A stretch of 64,000 bases of DNA from Clostridia bacterium (GCA_017577715.1 PKRC01000002.1:124001-188000), one strand, 5' to 3'; counted from the first letter of the stretch, positions 43,377 to 53,227 are shown. Numbers and translations are program-made. Notes: generated from the sequence alone by a model not told the origin.

Positions 43377-44318
43377 ATGCTGTTAGTATCAACAAATCGA
43401 GGAAATCAGGCCGCCGGAAGAAAAAGAAGGAGGCTAACTTTAACCAGCAAAAGGGCCATGATGGGATATGCCTTTGTATCGCCGTATATAATCGGCCTCA
43501 TAGCCTTCTTCATGGTTCCCATAGTCCAGTCCTTCATATTCAGTTTAAACAGCTTCGAGGTAGTAGAGGACGGGTATGTACTGATTCCCAATGGTTTTGA
43601 GTACTATCGTAGGGCTCTATTTGTGCATCCCGATTTTGTGAGGAATCTCGTTGAGTCCCTTCTGGATATGGTGACCAATGTTCCGCTCATCATAATATTC
43701 AGCTTTTTTGCTGCCAACCTGCTGAACCAGAAATTCAGGGGACGGGCAGCTGCAAGAGCAATATTTTTCCTACCGGTAATACTAATGTCGGGCGTGATGC
43801 GCACCGTGGATAGCGGCGACTTGCTGCAATCTTCCCTCGGGCTTACGCAGACCGATTCCGGAGGGGGAACTCTCCAGGCCATAGAGCTGGCAAGGGTATT
43901 GTTTCAAACAAGGCTGGACCCCAGATTTATAAACTACATCATAAGCGCCGTTGAAAGAATTTATGATATCGTTTCTGCATCCGGCGTACAAATACTTATC
44001 TTTCTTGCCGGCCTTCAGTCCATCCCTCCATCGCTGTTTGAAGCTTCCAATATAGAGGGTGCTACCGGTTGGGAAAATTTCTGGAAGATCACCTTCCCAA
44101 TGGTAAGCCCGTTGATACTGGTAAACACCGTATATACGGTGATCGATACTCTTACCAACTCTTCCAATTCGGTTATGGAACTGATAGAGGAAATCGCATT
44201 TTCCCAAAACAATTACGGCTTTAGCTCCGCTATGGCATGGATATACTTCATTTCCGTTATGGTCGTCGTGCTGATTATTATAGGGATAATCTCCCGCAGC
44301 GTGTTCTATCAGGAATAA
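43377..44318 (+). CDS. ABC sugar transporter permease
   Basis: Membrane subunit of a second importer, 313 aa. An N-terminal basic stretch (GRKRRRLTLTSKRAMMG) and spans such as FVSPYIIGLIAFFMVPIVQ precede an EAA loop (LFEASNIEGATGWENFWKIT). Between spans two and three it carries an extra loop (about residues 135-200) that is longer than in usual permeases. A GGAGGAAGG site precedes the ATG. Pairs with the next gene. Confidence 0.88.
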   Translation: MLLVSTNRGNQAAGRKRRRLTLTSKRAMMGYAFVSPYIIGLIAFFMVPIVQSFIFSLNSFEVVEDGYVLIPNGFEYYRRALFVHPDFVRNLVESLLDMVTNVPLIIIFSFFAANLLNQKFRGRAAARAIFFLPVILMSGVMRTVDSGDLLQSSLGLTQTDSGGGTLQAIELARVLFQTRLDPRFINYIISAVERIYDIVSASGVQILIFLAGLQSIPPSLFEASNIEGATGWENFWKITFPMVSPLILVNTVYTVIDTLTNSSNSVMELIEEIAFSQNNYGFSSAMAWIYFISVMVVVLIIIGIISRSVFYQE

Positions 44319-44337
44319 ATATTTTGGGGGGATATGA

Positions 44338-45348
44338 ATGGAACTTGCTCTTGGGAAGCAGAAGGGATTGTTGCATAAAACGACGGAGACCAGGCACAGG
44401 AAGAGAACTCTAAACCTGTATACCCTGAGCCTGTACGGGTGGGCAGTAGTCAGGGGCGTGATAGTCATAGGGCTATGCTTCCTTATACTTTATCCTACAA
44501 TCTTGAAGGTTTTCGTATCCTTTATGTCGGAAAACGACCTGTATGACGTGACCGTAAAGTATATACCCAAAAACCCCACATTTGAGAATATAAAGAAAGT
44601 CTGGACTGCCATGAGGTATCCCCAGGCTTTCTGGAATACACTTAAGATATCGTTGATGACCAGCATTATGCAGTTGATATCCTGTACGTTCATCGGCTAC
44701 GGTTTTGCCAGGTTTAACTTCAAGGGAAAAAACCTGCTATTTGCACTGGTCATATTAACCATGATCGTTCCGCCGCAGACCATCATGATCCCGCTGTTCT
44801 TGCACTTCAGGTATTTTGACTTGTTCGGCATTGTCTCGATGCTGACCGGTAAGAAGGGGATAAACCTGTTGAATTCTCAGTGGCCGTTCATGTTGTTGTC
44901 CGCAACCGGCATGGGACTGAAGAACGGATTGTACATTTACATCATGAGGCAGTTTTTTAGGGGTATGCCTAAGGAGCTAGAAGAGGCGGCATATGTGGAT
45001 GGTGCCAGCATGTTCAGGACATTTTACCAGATAATGTTGCCGAGCGCGGTACCTGCCATGGTTACGGTATTCCTGTTCTCGTTTGTGTGGCAGTGGACAG
45101 ATACCTTCTATTCCAATCTTTTCCTACAGAATCTGAGGGTGCTATCGGTTGCGCTGGGAAGCATATCGTTTGACATCACCCAGCAGATATACTGGGAGAC
45201 GGGAGTTAACATAAGCCTATCTCCTGTGGTCAGCTCCATGTACACAAATACAGCCAGTTTGCTGGTCATATTGCCGTTGATAGTCATATATCTGGTGGCG
45301 CAGAAGTACTTTGTAGAAAGCATAGAGCGTACGGGAATAGTGGGATAA
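44338..45348 (+). CDS. ABC sugar transporter permease
   Basis: Partner permease, 336 aa, MalG type. Basic N-terminus, six expected spans, EAA loop (ELEEAAYVDGASMFRTFYQI) and C-terminus YFVESIERTGIVG typical of the family. GGGGGGAT lies before the ATG. It is followed by a short stem-loop and then by the binding-protein gene, so the order here is permease, permease, binding protein. Confidence 0.88.
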   Translation: MELALGKQKGLLHKTTETRHRKRTLNLYTLSLYGWAVVRGVIVIGLCFLILYPTILKVFVSFMSENDLYDVTVKYIPKNPTFENIKKVWTAMRYPQAFWNTLKISLMTSIMQLISCTFIGYGFARFNFKGKNLLFALVILTMIVPPQTIMIPLFLHFRYFDLFGIVSMLTGKKGINLLNSQWPFMLLSATGMGLKNGLYIYIMRQFFRGMPKELEEAAYVDGASMFRTFYQIMLPSAVPAMVTVFLFSFVWQWTDTFYSNLFLQNLRVLSVALGSISFDITQQIYWETGVNISLSPVVSSMYTNTASLLVILPLIVIYLVAQKYFVESIERTGIVG

Positions 45349-45372
45349 TTAAAACCCTTAACGGGTTTTAAT
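45348..45372 (+). terminator. Stem-loop between permease and binding-protein genes
   Basis: Ten perfect pairs (ATTAAAACCC with GGGTTTTAAT), loop TTAAC, starting at the last base of the permease stop codon. No T run follows. It may act as a partial terminator or as an mRNA stabiliser that raises the level of the binding-protein message. Confidence 0.5.
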
Positions 45373-45406
45373 ATAAAATAAATTATCAAAATAGGGGGTT
45401 GATTTA

Positions 45407-46837
45407 ATGGTAAGAGGGTTTTCTGCTAAGCTTCTTGTATTGCTGCTCGCTTTTGTGTTTGTGATTTCGATGTTTGCGGGCTGTGCCAAAAAAGAAGAGC
45501 CCACAGATGTAACAGAAGAGCCAAAAACTCCCGAAGAACCGGCTGAGCAACCGGAAGAACCGGCTGAACAACCGGAAAAAGAGCCGGAGGAAGAGATAAG
45601 GGATTTAGGCGGCAGGGTAATAAAAGTGGCTGCATGGTGGGATATGACGCCACAGCCCGGAACCACCTACGGTGAACGCCAGATTACCCGCAGGGAAGAG
45701 ATGGAGCAGAAGTACAACTTCAAATTCGAGTTCATCAACATACCTTGGGAAGAAGTGGTTGAAACCTATACTTCTTCCGTGCTGGCCGGGGACCCCGCAG
45801 CTGATATTTTTACCCTTGAGGATGGCTGGCTGGTCGGACTCGTGAATAAAGGTTTTGTCCAGCCGCTTGATGAATGGTTTGATTTCAATGAGGACAAATG
45901 GGATCCATTGACAAAGAAGCTTTCTACTTTTGATGGCAAGATTTACGGTATGTCAACCGGGAAATGGTGGCCAAGAGGAATAGTGTTCTTTAACAAGAAG
46001 ATCTTCGAGAGGGAAAACCTGCCCGATCCATATGAGCTCCTGTTTAACGGGGAGTGGACCTGGGAGAAGATGCGCGAGATCGCTAAGGCGGCAACCAAGG
46101 ATACCGATGGTGACGGAGTCATTGACCAGTGGGGCATTGCCGGTATCGATATGGACCTTGCACTTATCTACAGCAATGGAGCAACCTTTGCAGACATAAA
46201 GGATGGCAAGGCAGTGCTCAATTTGAGAGATCCAAAAGTGGTAGAGGCCTTGAACTTCTACTATGAACTGGCTAATGTAGATAAGATCCTGTACAATAAG
46301 TTTACCTACAGCGACAGCCCGCCGTGGGATATTGCCGCTACCATGTTCCAGGATGGCAAAGTGGCCATGTTCTGGTATCAGTACTGGAAGATAGATGACT
46401 TCAAGAATAACATGTCTGACGACTATGGCATTTTGCTGCCTCCGATCGGTCCCAGCGATCCAGATAAGAAATATAAGTGCCTTGTTTCCGGGCACAACTT
46501 CCAGACAATACCCAAGAACGTAAAGAATCCCGAAGATGTGGCATTTATTTGGGATTTATGGACCGACCCGTTCCCAGAGGACCTAGAGGATCCCGATACA
46601 TGGATGGAAGCACACTTTGATAGGGTGCGCGATGAGACTTCCTTGGAAGTTCTCAGATACATGTATGACAACGAGTGCTTTGCTCCTATAGGGCTGTTTG
46701 GTGCCTGCGAGTCAGCAATCCAGACTTGGTGGGGAGCACAGGACGACCTGATCAAAGGAGAAAAGACCGTTGCTCAGATCATCGATGAGAAGTATGATGC
46801 CCTGCAGGCCGCTTTCGATGACTTCCTGGCTCAATAA
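45407..46837 (+). CDS. ABC transporter solute-binding lipoprotein
   Basis: Extracellular binding protein, family 1, 476 aa. The lipobox is MFAGC (Cys about residue 25). A low-complexity Glu/Pro linker (EEPAEQPEEPAEQPEKEPEE) places the binding fold away from the membrane. The fold starts at about residue 67 (RVIKVAAWWDMTPQPGTTYG). GGGGG lies before the ATG. It belongs to the two permeases upstream; with the mannanase genes downstream a manno-oligosaccharide ligand is plausible. Confidence 0.9.
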   Translation: MVRGFSAKLLVLLLAFVFVISMFAGCAKKEEPTDVTEEPKTPEEPAEQPEEPAEQPEKEPEEEIRDLGGRVIKVAAWWDMTPQPGTTYGERQITRREEMEQKYNFKFEFINIPWEEVVETYTSSVLAGDPAADIFTLEDGWLVGLVNKGFVQPLDEWFDFNEDKWDPLTKKLSTFDGKIYGMSTGKWWPRGIVFFNKKIFERENLPDPYELLFNGEWTWEKMREIAKAATKDTDGDGVIDQWGIAGIDMDLALIYSNGATFADIKDGKAVLNLRDPKVVEALNFYYELANVDKILYNKFTYSDSPPWDIAATMFQDGKVAMFWYQYWKIDDFKNNMSDDYGILLPPIGPSDPDKKYKCLVSGHNFQTIPKNVKNPEDVAFIWDLWTDPFPEDLEDPDTWMEAHFDRVRDETSLEVLRYMYDNECFAPIGLFGACESAIQTWWGAQDDLIKGEKTVAQIIDEKYDALQAAFDDFLAQ

Positions 46838-46857
46838 AGATTGTTGACTAATGGGAT

Positions 46858-46892
46858 GGATGGCGTGCAGCAGGAGGAGCTGTACGCCATCC
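46858..46892 (+). terminator. Stem-loop after the binding-protein gene
   Basis: Fourteen pairs with one G-T (GGATGGCGTGCAGC with GCTGTACGCCATCC) and a 7-nt loop, 20 nt after the stop. It is followed by an A run and not by T, so it may protect the 3' end or terminate only weakly. Confidence 0.55.
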
Positions 46893-46971
46893 CACTAAAA
46901 AAATCTTTAGTTAAGCTCTCTGTTGGTTAATATGACCCTATCCATATCAGCATGGAAATACAGGTGTGAAT

Positions 46972-48576
46972 ATGACAAAGCGTGTATGCAGTTTTTTATC
47001 TCTTTTAATATTGATCGGTCTGTTCTTAAATGGATGCACAAAGGTTCACGATGCGGGCCATGATGCTGAAAATCGGAGGAAAGGGGTCACGGGTATGAGC
47101 GATAATTTGACTGAAGATAGGTATAAGGATGGGGGCAACAATACATCTGAAGCAGATGGAATGAACGGGGAAGACCATTTCGATCCCAAATTTGAATTGC
47201 TTCTTGAGGCTGAAGACGTTGCCATCACAACGGGTAAGGTGCGGCCTGAAAGCACTTATCCAGACTTTTCAGGCAACGGTTATCTGGTGGGCATAGAAAG
47301 AGAGGAGGACACCGTCACTTTTAACGTTTCCGTGCCCGGAAGTGGGTTTTATGATTTAAACTTTATTAGTGCAAGCTGTGATGGATACAAGGAAAACAAT
47401 GTGTATGTAAACGGGGAATTTGTAGGAGTAGCAAAGGTTGAAAGAACTAATTTTCAAGACTCTATTCTCAAGAGGGTGTATTTAAAAGCAGGTAAAAATG
47501 AAATAAAGCTGACCAAGAGCTGGGGTTGGATTCGATTGGATGCATTAAAGATAACCGCTTCTCCTCCGATTGACCAAGACATCTATAAAATATCGGCTCA
47601 ATTGGTTGATCTCTATGCCACCGATAGGGCGAAAAAGCTGATGCAATTTTTAGTTGATATGTACGGTAAATACATAATTTCAGGGCAGTATTCGGATAAA
47701 GGGATAAACGGTCCTGAATTCAAAGCGATATATTCTGCTACGGGAAAATATCCCGCTATATTGGGCCTTGACTTTATAGATTATACGCCTTCGAGGGTGG
47801 CCCATGGCACGAATAGCAAGGCGGTTGAATACGCTATAGAATTTGACAAATTGGGTGGCATTGTGACCTTTTGTTGGCACTGGAACGCCCCTGAACCTTA
47901 TCTTTACGACACATCAGAAAAACCGTGGTGGAGCGGGTTTTATACCAGGGCTACCAACATCAATTTAGAGGCTATCATGAATGGTAAAGACCCTCAAGGC
48001 TATGAGCTGTTGTTGAGGGATATTGATGAGATTGCCAAACAGCTGAAACGGCTACAGGAAGCTGATGTACCCATCTTATGGCGCCCCTTGCATGAAGCCA
48101 GCGGTGGCTGGTTTTGGTGGGGAGCTTCTGGCCCCGATGCTTACATAAAGCTGTATCGGTTGCTATTTGATAGACTTACAAAGGTACACGGTATCCACAA
48201 TTTGATATGGGTATGGAATGGTCAGCACCCAGCTTGGTATCCAGGAGACAAGTATGTGGATATCATAGGTATGGATATATACCCGGGGGAAAGGGTGTAT
48301 AGCCCGCACACCTCCAAATTCTTTGAAATGGCTAAATGGCCTACGGGTAAAAGAATAATTGCCCTCACCGAAAATGGATGTTTGTTTGACCCGGACCTCG
48401 CCTTCAGGGATGGGGCGGTGTGGTCTCATTTCTGCACATGGAACGGGGACTTTGTGTGGTCGGGTTATGGCCTGTCTGAAAAGTACACCGAGAGGTACAT
48501 GTTTGAAAAGGTCTATAATCATGAGAAGGTCCTCACACTGGACGAATTGCCGGATCTGAGAAGTTATGGCCAATAA
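46972..48576 (+). CDS. GH26 beta-mannanase lipoprotein with CBM35-like domain
   Basis: Surface lipoprotein, 534 aa, that hydrolyses beta-1,4-mannan. The signal ends in a lipobox (LFLNGC), then a polar linker, a CBM35-like domain (about residues 75-200, LLEAEDVAITTGKVRPESTY) and the GH26 domain (about 215-525). The acid/base Glu375 is in RPLHEASGGWFWWG and the nucleophile Glu467 in ALTENG. WHWNAPEP and WVWNGQHP are also typical. The start is ATG 46972; GTG 46966 in frame is possible. It overlaps the GH5 gene by 11 nt. Confidence 0.92.
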   Translation: MTKRVCSFLSLLILIGLFLNGCTKVHDAGHDAENRRKGVTGMSDNLTEDRYKDGGNNTSEADGMNGEDHFDPKFELLLEAEDVAITTGKVRPESTYPDFSGNGYLVGIEREEDTVTFNVSVPGSGFYDLNFISASCDGYKENNVYVNGEFVGVAKVERTNFQDSILKRVYLKAGKNEIKLTKSWGWIRLDALKITASPPIDQDIYKISAQLVDLYATDRAKKLMQFLVDMYGKYIISGQYSDKGINGPEFKAIYSATGKYPAILGLDFIDYTPSRVAHGTNSKAVEYAIEFDKLGGIVTFCWHWNAPEPYLYDTSEKPWWSGFYTRATNINLEAIMNGKDPQGYELLLRDIDEIAKQLKRLQEADVPILWRPLHEASGGWFWWGASGPDAYIKLYRLLFDRLTKVHGIHNLIWVWNGQHPAWYPGDKYVDIIGMDIYPGERVYSPHTSKFFEMAKWPTGKRIIALTENGCLFDPDLAFRDGAVWSHFCTWNGDFVWSGYGLSEKYTERYMFEKVYNHEKVLTLDELPDLRSYGQ

Positions 48577-50530
48577 TTTAAATGCATTCGAGGTGTTTGC
48601 AGTGTTCTTGAGATTTATGTCCATACTGACGTCTATTCTATTGTTAGCCTGTATAATTTTTTATCCTGTGCCGACCCTGGCGCAGTTTGGAGGGGGAGAG
48701 GATATGCCACAAAGGATCTTTGAGGCAATTCATATCGGATGGAATCTGGGTAATACATTTGATGCTACTGGTGACGAGACTTCATGGGGCAACCCTGTTA
48801 CCACTAAGGAACTGATCCAGGAAATAGCCAAGCATGGATTTAAGAGCATCCGGATACCCATAACTTGGAGACATAGGATGGGGGATGCACCCGACTATAA
48901 GATAGATGAGGTTTTTTTGCAACGCATCCATGAAGTGGTTGACTGGGCACTGGAAACCGGGTTTTACATCATCATTAACATGCATCACGATTCCAGCTGG
49001 GTTTTCAATATGAAGACCGACTACGATGAGGTGTTAAAAAGGTTCAAAGCTGCGTGGAAACAGATTTCTGCTTCCTTTAAGGATTACCCACCTGACAGGC
49101 TGATGTTCGAGAGCATCAATGAACCGCGATTCTCGGATGACTGGAACGAGGATAAACCTGAATATTTTGAAATGCTGCGCGTGCTCAATACGACTTTTTA
49201 CCAAATAGTGCGCGGTTCAGGCGGCAATAATACCACGAGGTATTTATTGTTACCCACCCTTACCTGTTCTGCATCGCCCAATCGCCTAAAGGAATTGTAC
49301 AACACCATCGTCGAGCTAAACGACAAAAACCTCATAGCCACCGTCCATTATTACGGCTACTGGCCATTTAGCGTCAACATAGCTGGTGTTACCACTTTTG
49401 ATGAGACCACAAAAAATGACATAATCAACACCTTTAATAGGATATACGATACCTTTGTTGCTAACGGAATCCCGGTCATAATAGGAGAATTCGGCTTGCT
49501 GGGCTTTGATACATCGCTGGACACCATTCAACAGGGCGAAAAGATAAAATATTTTGAATTCATCACCTATTATGCAAAGGAAAAGAAGCTGCCACTCATG
49601 TGGTGGGATAACGGGCAGCATTTTGACAGAGTCAATTTTAAGTGGAGTGACCCCCAACTTTATGAGGTGATAATAAACAGCGTCAAAGCCCGCTCGTCCA
49701 CCGGGCAGACCGATTCCATTTATATCAAGAAGAATTCGCCCATTGAGGATGTAGAGGTGAGGCTAAATCTAAACGGGAACGAACTCGTTGAGGTTAAGTA
49801 TGGGGAGGATACTCTGGTCAAAGGTAAGGACTATGACCTCTCCGACGATAAGCTAATCATCAAGGCTGACTTTCTGCGCCAGGTTATAAGCGGCGAATTT
49901 GGGGTTAAGGCAGTCTTAAGTTGCAGGTTTTCAGCTGGAGCCGAGTGGAAGCTTAACGTGATATATTACGATACCCCCATTCTGAGGGATATGATTGAGG
50001 AACGTGTAGATAATTTCTTTATCCCTGTCACATATAATGGCGCGCAGCTTAAGGCTCTGGAAGCGGTCTATAAAAAGAACGGGAGAAATACGCCACCAAA
50101 CGATTGGACGTCCTTTAAGCAATATTACGTCGATTTTAAACCTTCCACCTACAGGATAGAGCTATCGTCCGATTTCCTGCGCGGGCTGGAGGATGGGGAG
50201 ATACTCCTCAAGGTCCACTTCTGGAGCGGTGAAAAGATAGAATACACGCTGGTGAAGAATGGCAATAAGGTAAGAGGTATTTCTTCGCAGGAAATGCCTG
50301 ATTCACCGCAAAACGATCAGCCGGTTGATGATACAGGTGACAACGGAGATGAGGGAATGGATACCCCAAACCAGGAGCAGGGAACCAAGCAACCAAGCGA
50401 GCCGTCCAGCAGCCACACCAAGGGCATTACCGGGTATATGATAGCGGGCACTATTATAATAGTAGCTGTTGCTCTTATAGGTGCTTACGCGTTTGGGAGG
50501 GTAGGCCATAAGCATCAAACTAAACAGTAA
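48566..50530 (+). CDS. GH5 endoglucanase/mannanase with X2 domains and C-terminal membrane anchor
   Basis: Secreted enzyme of 654 aa. A signal peptide (SILTSILLLACIIFYPVPTL) is followed by a GH5 domain (about 45-370) with WNLGNTFDA, the acid/base Glu186 in SINEPR and the nucleophile Glu308 in GEFG. Two X2-type immunoglobulin-like domains follow (about 385-470 and 478-580), then a Pro/Gln/Ser-rich linker and a terminal membrane span (YMIAGTIIIVAVALIGAYAF) with a basic tail, which would keep it on the cell surface. Cellulose or mannan are both possible substrates; the neighbours favour mannan. The start at ATG 48566 overlaps GH26; ATG 48617 is an alternative. Confidence 0.9.
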   Translation: MANNLNAFEVFAVFLRFMSILTSILLLACIIFYPVPTLAQFGGGEDMPQRIFEAIHIGWNLGNTFDATGDETSWGNPVTTKELIQEIAKHGFKSIRIPITWRHRMGDAPDYKIDEVFLQRIHEVVDWALETGFYIIINMHHDSSWVFNMKTDYDEVLKRFKAAWKQISASFKDYPPDRLMFESINEPRFSDDWNEDKPEYFEMLRVLNTTFYQIVRGSGGNNTTRYLLLPTLTCSASPNRLKELYNTIVELNDKNLIATVHYYGYWPFSVNIAGVTTFDETTKNDIINTFNRIYDTFVANGIPVIIGEFGLLGFDTSLDTIQQGEKIKYFEFITYYAKEKKLPLMWWDNGQHFDRVNFKWSDPQLYEVIINSVKARSSTGQTDSIYIKKNSPIEDVEVRLNLNGNELVEVKYGEDTLVKGKDYDLSDDKLIIKADFLRQVISGEFGVKAVLSCRFSAGAEWKLNVIYYDTPILRDMIEERVDNFFIPVTYNGAQLKALEAVYKKNGRNTPPNDWTSFKQYYVDFKPSTYRIELSSDFLRGLEDGEILLKVHFWSGEKIEYTLVKNGNKVRGISSQEMPDSPQNDQPVDDTGDNGDEGMDTPNQEQGTKQPSEPSSSHTKGITGYMIAGTIIIVAVALIGAYAFGRVGHKHQTKQ

Positions 50531-50532
50531 AG

Positions 50533-51351
50533 GTTTGCCAGAAGGAATCCATTGCCTGGAGCTGCGAGGATCTTCAATAGTGCGGTGGTGCCCTATAATG
50601 AAGAATTTATAGGGGTATTTTGTGGTGAACAAACCGATGGAATCTGTCATTTATACCTCAGTTACAGCAAGGATGGGATCAATTGGGAATTTGAAAAGGA
50701 AAAAATAAATATTACATGGTCTGGTGTACCGATTTTTATAAAAAATTCATTAGATTGGGAAAACCGTTCCTGCCTTTTAACAGAAAAGGGGTTCTATTTC
50801 CAAGAAAAATCAGCGATAATTTTGTGATGTTGTCAAGGCCAAGCGATAATGGCCATACACCATTTGGAGACATATTTTTAAGCGAAAGCCTAGACCTCAT
50901 CTACTGGGGAAAACGTAGGCGAGTTATGGGACGCGGGCACGAATGGTGGCAGTCGCTTAAGGTTGGAGCAGGAGCTGCACCCATTGAAACCAGTGAAGGA
51001 TGGTTGCTTTTTATCATGGCGTGGTATTGATGCGTGGCGAATATGTATACAGCATGAAAGCGTGTTGGCTGGATATGGGAGATCCTTCGATCGGTAAGAT
51101 ACGGGTCGGGGCATTTTGTTCTTACTCCTGGGTAATGGTACGAAGATAGGGGATTTGTACCCAATGTTATATTCCTGTGTGCCGCTTTAAGCGATGCTGA
51201 GACGGGCAGAATTGCCATTCACTGCGGGGCTGCTGACAGCTACGTAGTTTTGGCCTTTACTACGGTGGATGAAATAGTTAATTTTATAAAAGCCCTAATA
51301 CCAATATGTTTTTTAAGGGGCGTTCATCAATTTATTGAGAAGGCTATGTGA
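50533..51351 (+). pseudogene. GH130 mannosyl phosphorylase, decayed
   Basis: Pieces of a GH130 protein (beta-1,4-mannooligosaccharide or mannosylglucose phosphorylase type) appear in changing frames: ARRNPLPGAARIFNSAVVPY, then a deletion, WCTDFYK (about 50718), MLSRPSDNGHTPFGDIFLSE, VGAGAAPIETSEGWLLF, and after a one-base loss near 51018 YHGVLMRGEYVYSMKACWLD; the end reads DAETGRIAIHCGAADSYVVL. The sum is about 270 of the usual 320-350 residues. The loss would remove intracellular phosphorolysis of manno-oligosaccharides at this locus, while GH26, GH5 and the transporters remain intact. Confidence 0.85.
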
Positions 51352-51393
51352 CGTGAGCACAATTTATTAAGAAGGCCGCATCAGGGGGCGTGT

Positions 51394-51443
51394 AAAAATG
51401 GCTACTGCCTTTTGGATGGGAATGGGGCTGTAGCCATTTTTTT
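51394..51443 (+). terminator. Rho-independent terminator
   Basis: AAAAATGGCTAC (51394-51405) pairs with GTAGCCATTTTT (51430-51441) and continues into a T run. It closes the mannan region. Confidence 0.85.
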
Positions 51444-51548
51444 GTTTTGACGATAAGGGAATGGCTGATATATTTTCTAAGGCACAATATTAATATTACA
51501 AAAGATTTTATGGTTACTCCGAGGTGAGCAATAAAGGAGGTGCCAACT

Positions 51549-52322
51549 TTGAAAACAAACATTGATACCCCTCAGGCCAGCATATGGTATCTGCATCATA
51601 GCGGTTTTGCTGTTGCGACCGCTGGCCATTTGATGGTGTTTGACTATTCCTGTGATAAACTCGAGGGTGAAGCAAGGGGCTTTGAAAGCGGTGTTGTTAC
51701 TCCAGACCAGCTGGATAAAGATAAGAAGATAGTGGTATTTGTTTCCCATGGACATGGGGATCATTTCAGCCATGTAATTTTTGACTGGCAAAAGCATAGG
51801 CCCGACATCGTCTATGTTTTGAGCGATGACATCAAGCCACAGGTAAAACAAAATTTGCACAACGCATATTTTGTTTTACCTTATCAGCAATTACATATAG
51901 ACGATGTTAGCATAAAAACCTATGGCTCTACCGATATCGGCATATCCTTTTTGGTTGAGGTGGATGGGCTCAGGATATTTCATGCCGGGGATTTGAACTG
52001 CTGGTACTGGTACTATGAGTCAACACCTGAGGAGCTTAAGCAGGACAAGGAAAGCTTTGAGAGGGAAATCCAGAAAATGGCGGGAGAACAAATAGATATA
52101 GCTTTTTTCCCGGTTGACCCCAGGCTGAAAGAATATTATCATATGGGAGGGGAGCTTTTTATAAAGCGGTTGAGGCCTGGCCTTTTTGTGCCAATGCACT
52201 TCTGGGGGCAATATGATATTACGCGCAAGTTTGCTGACAGGATGAAAGGCCTGCCGACAAAAGTGGTATCCTTGTCCCACAGGGGACAGAAGATCATGTA
52301 TAAGAAAGGGAGAGAAGTGTGA
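51549..52322 (+). CDS. Metallo-beta-lactamase-fold hydrolase (UlaG-like)
   Basis: Metal-dependent hydrolase of the beta-lactamase-like superfamily, 257 aa. Metal-binding motif SHGHGDHFSH at about residues 67-76, and a further His in FHAGDLNCWYW. UlaG-type proteins act on lactones or cyclic substrates; the substrate here is unknown. The start is TTG 51549 because AAAGGAGG ends 8 nt upstream; GTG 51540 would overlap that site. The stop overlaps the next start (TGATG). Confidence 0.82.
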   Translation: MKTNIDTPQASIWYLHHSGFAVATAGHLMVFDYSCDKLEGEARGFESGVVTPDQLDKDKKIVVFVSHGHGDHFSHVIFDWQKHRPDIVYVLSDDIKPQVKQNLHNAYFVLPYQQLHIDDVSIKTYGSTDIGISFLVEVDGLRIFHAGDLNCWYWYYESTPEELKQDKESFEREIQKMAGEQIDIAFFPVDPRLKEYYHMGGELFIKRLRPGLFVPMHFWGQYDITRKFADRMKGLPTKVVSLSHRGQKIMYKKGREV

Positions 52323-52693
52323 TGAAATTCAAGATGGCACATACCAATTTCAACGTACTGGACCTGGAAAAGAGCATAGCCTTTTATGAAAAGGCTTTAG
52401 GGCTTAAGGAGCTGAGGCGAAAGGAAGCTGAGGATGGAAGCTTTATTTTGGTGTTCATGGGCGATGGTACCACCGAGCATCAGATAGAGCTTACCTGGTT
52501 GCGTGATCGAAAAGAGCCGTATGACCTGTCGGATAACGAAATACACCTTGCTTTCGTTGTGGACGATTTTGAGGCTGCATATCAACATCACAAGGAGATG
52601 GGTTGCATTTGCTATGAAAATAAGAAGATGGGGATTTACTTCATTGAGGACCCTGACGGATACTGGATAGAGATTATTCCGGAGAGAAAGTAA
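52322..52693 (+). CDS. Glyoxalase I family protein (lactoylglutathione lyase-like)
   Basis: A VOC-superfamily metalloprotein of 123 aa. Glyoxalase blocks: AHTNFNVLDLEKSIAFYEKA at the start, HLAFVVDDFEAAYQHHKEMG in the middle and YFIEDPDGYWIEIIPE at the end, with the metal ligands His, Glu, His, Glu in the usual places. Glyoxalase I removes methylglyoxal formed in sugar breakdown; family members with other substrates cannot be excluded. It is translationally coupled to the hydrolase before it. Confidence 0.88.
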   Translation: MKFKMAHTNFNVLDLEKSIAFYEKALGLKELRRKEAEDGSFILVFMGDGTTEHQIELTWLRDRKEPYDLSDNEIHLAFVVDDFEAAYQHHKEMGCICYENKKMGIYFIEDPDGYWIEIIPERK

Positions 52694-52782
52694 GATTAGC
52701 CCTTGGTGCAATGTAGGTCGTTGCCGAGACGTCAAACATCACGGGTACGGTTGTTGGATTTAAATAGTGTAAGTTTGAGTAA

Positions 52783-53091
52783 ATGGTTAGCTGGATGTTT
52801 CAGCGCTTTATCTGCAAGTCAGCGGAAGAGGAGTATTGGGCTTTGAAAAGCGTACATAGCATGGATCGAGGGGGGATATATGTGGCGAACAAAGCTTGCA
52901 TCAACATGACGGGCAACTTAAAGAACTGCACGTGCAGCTATGATTATTGTAGCCGTAAAGGTAAGTGCTGCGAGTGCCTTTCCTATCACTGGAGCCGAAA
53001 GGAGCTGCCGGGGTGCCTGTTTCCGCCGGAAGTGGAGCGTACATACGACCGCTCTCTGAAGAGGTTTATACAGGTTTACGGCAATAAGTGA
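52783..53091 (+). CDS. DUF6485-type cysteine-rich small protein
   Basis: Up to 102 aa; the conserved part is the second half, with eight cysteines in a pattern (NCTCSYDYCSRKGKCCECLS) that fits a metal or iron-sulfur site, followed by YHWSRKELPGCLFPPEVE. The N-terminal 40 residues are not conserved in my recollection of this family, so the true start may be ATG 52861, GTG 52882 or ATG 52909. Function unknown. It stands alone after the glyoxalase gene. Confidence 0.7.
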   Translation: MVSWMFQRFICKSAEEEYWALKSVHSMDRGGIYVANKACINMTGNLKNCTCSYDYCSRKGKCCECLSYHWSRKELPGCLFPPEVERTYDRSLKRFIQVYGNK

Positions 53092-53227
53092 TTTTAAGGT
53101 ATTCCTTGAAAGAGTTATGGTGGTGTTATATCTTTGTATTTGCAGGTATATGTGATTGGTAACTTGTTATGGTGCTATATTAAAGTTGGCTTACGGTTAA
53201 CGGTGCCCGAGGGGAGGCTTGAATGGC

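Noticed and set aside
45541..45600. Repeat in the binding-protein gene as a mobile or regulatory repeat
   Set aside because: It encodes the Glu/Pro-rich lipoprotein linker, a normal low-complexity spacer.
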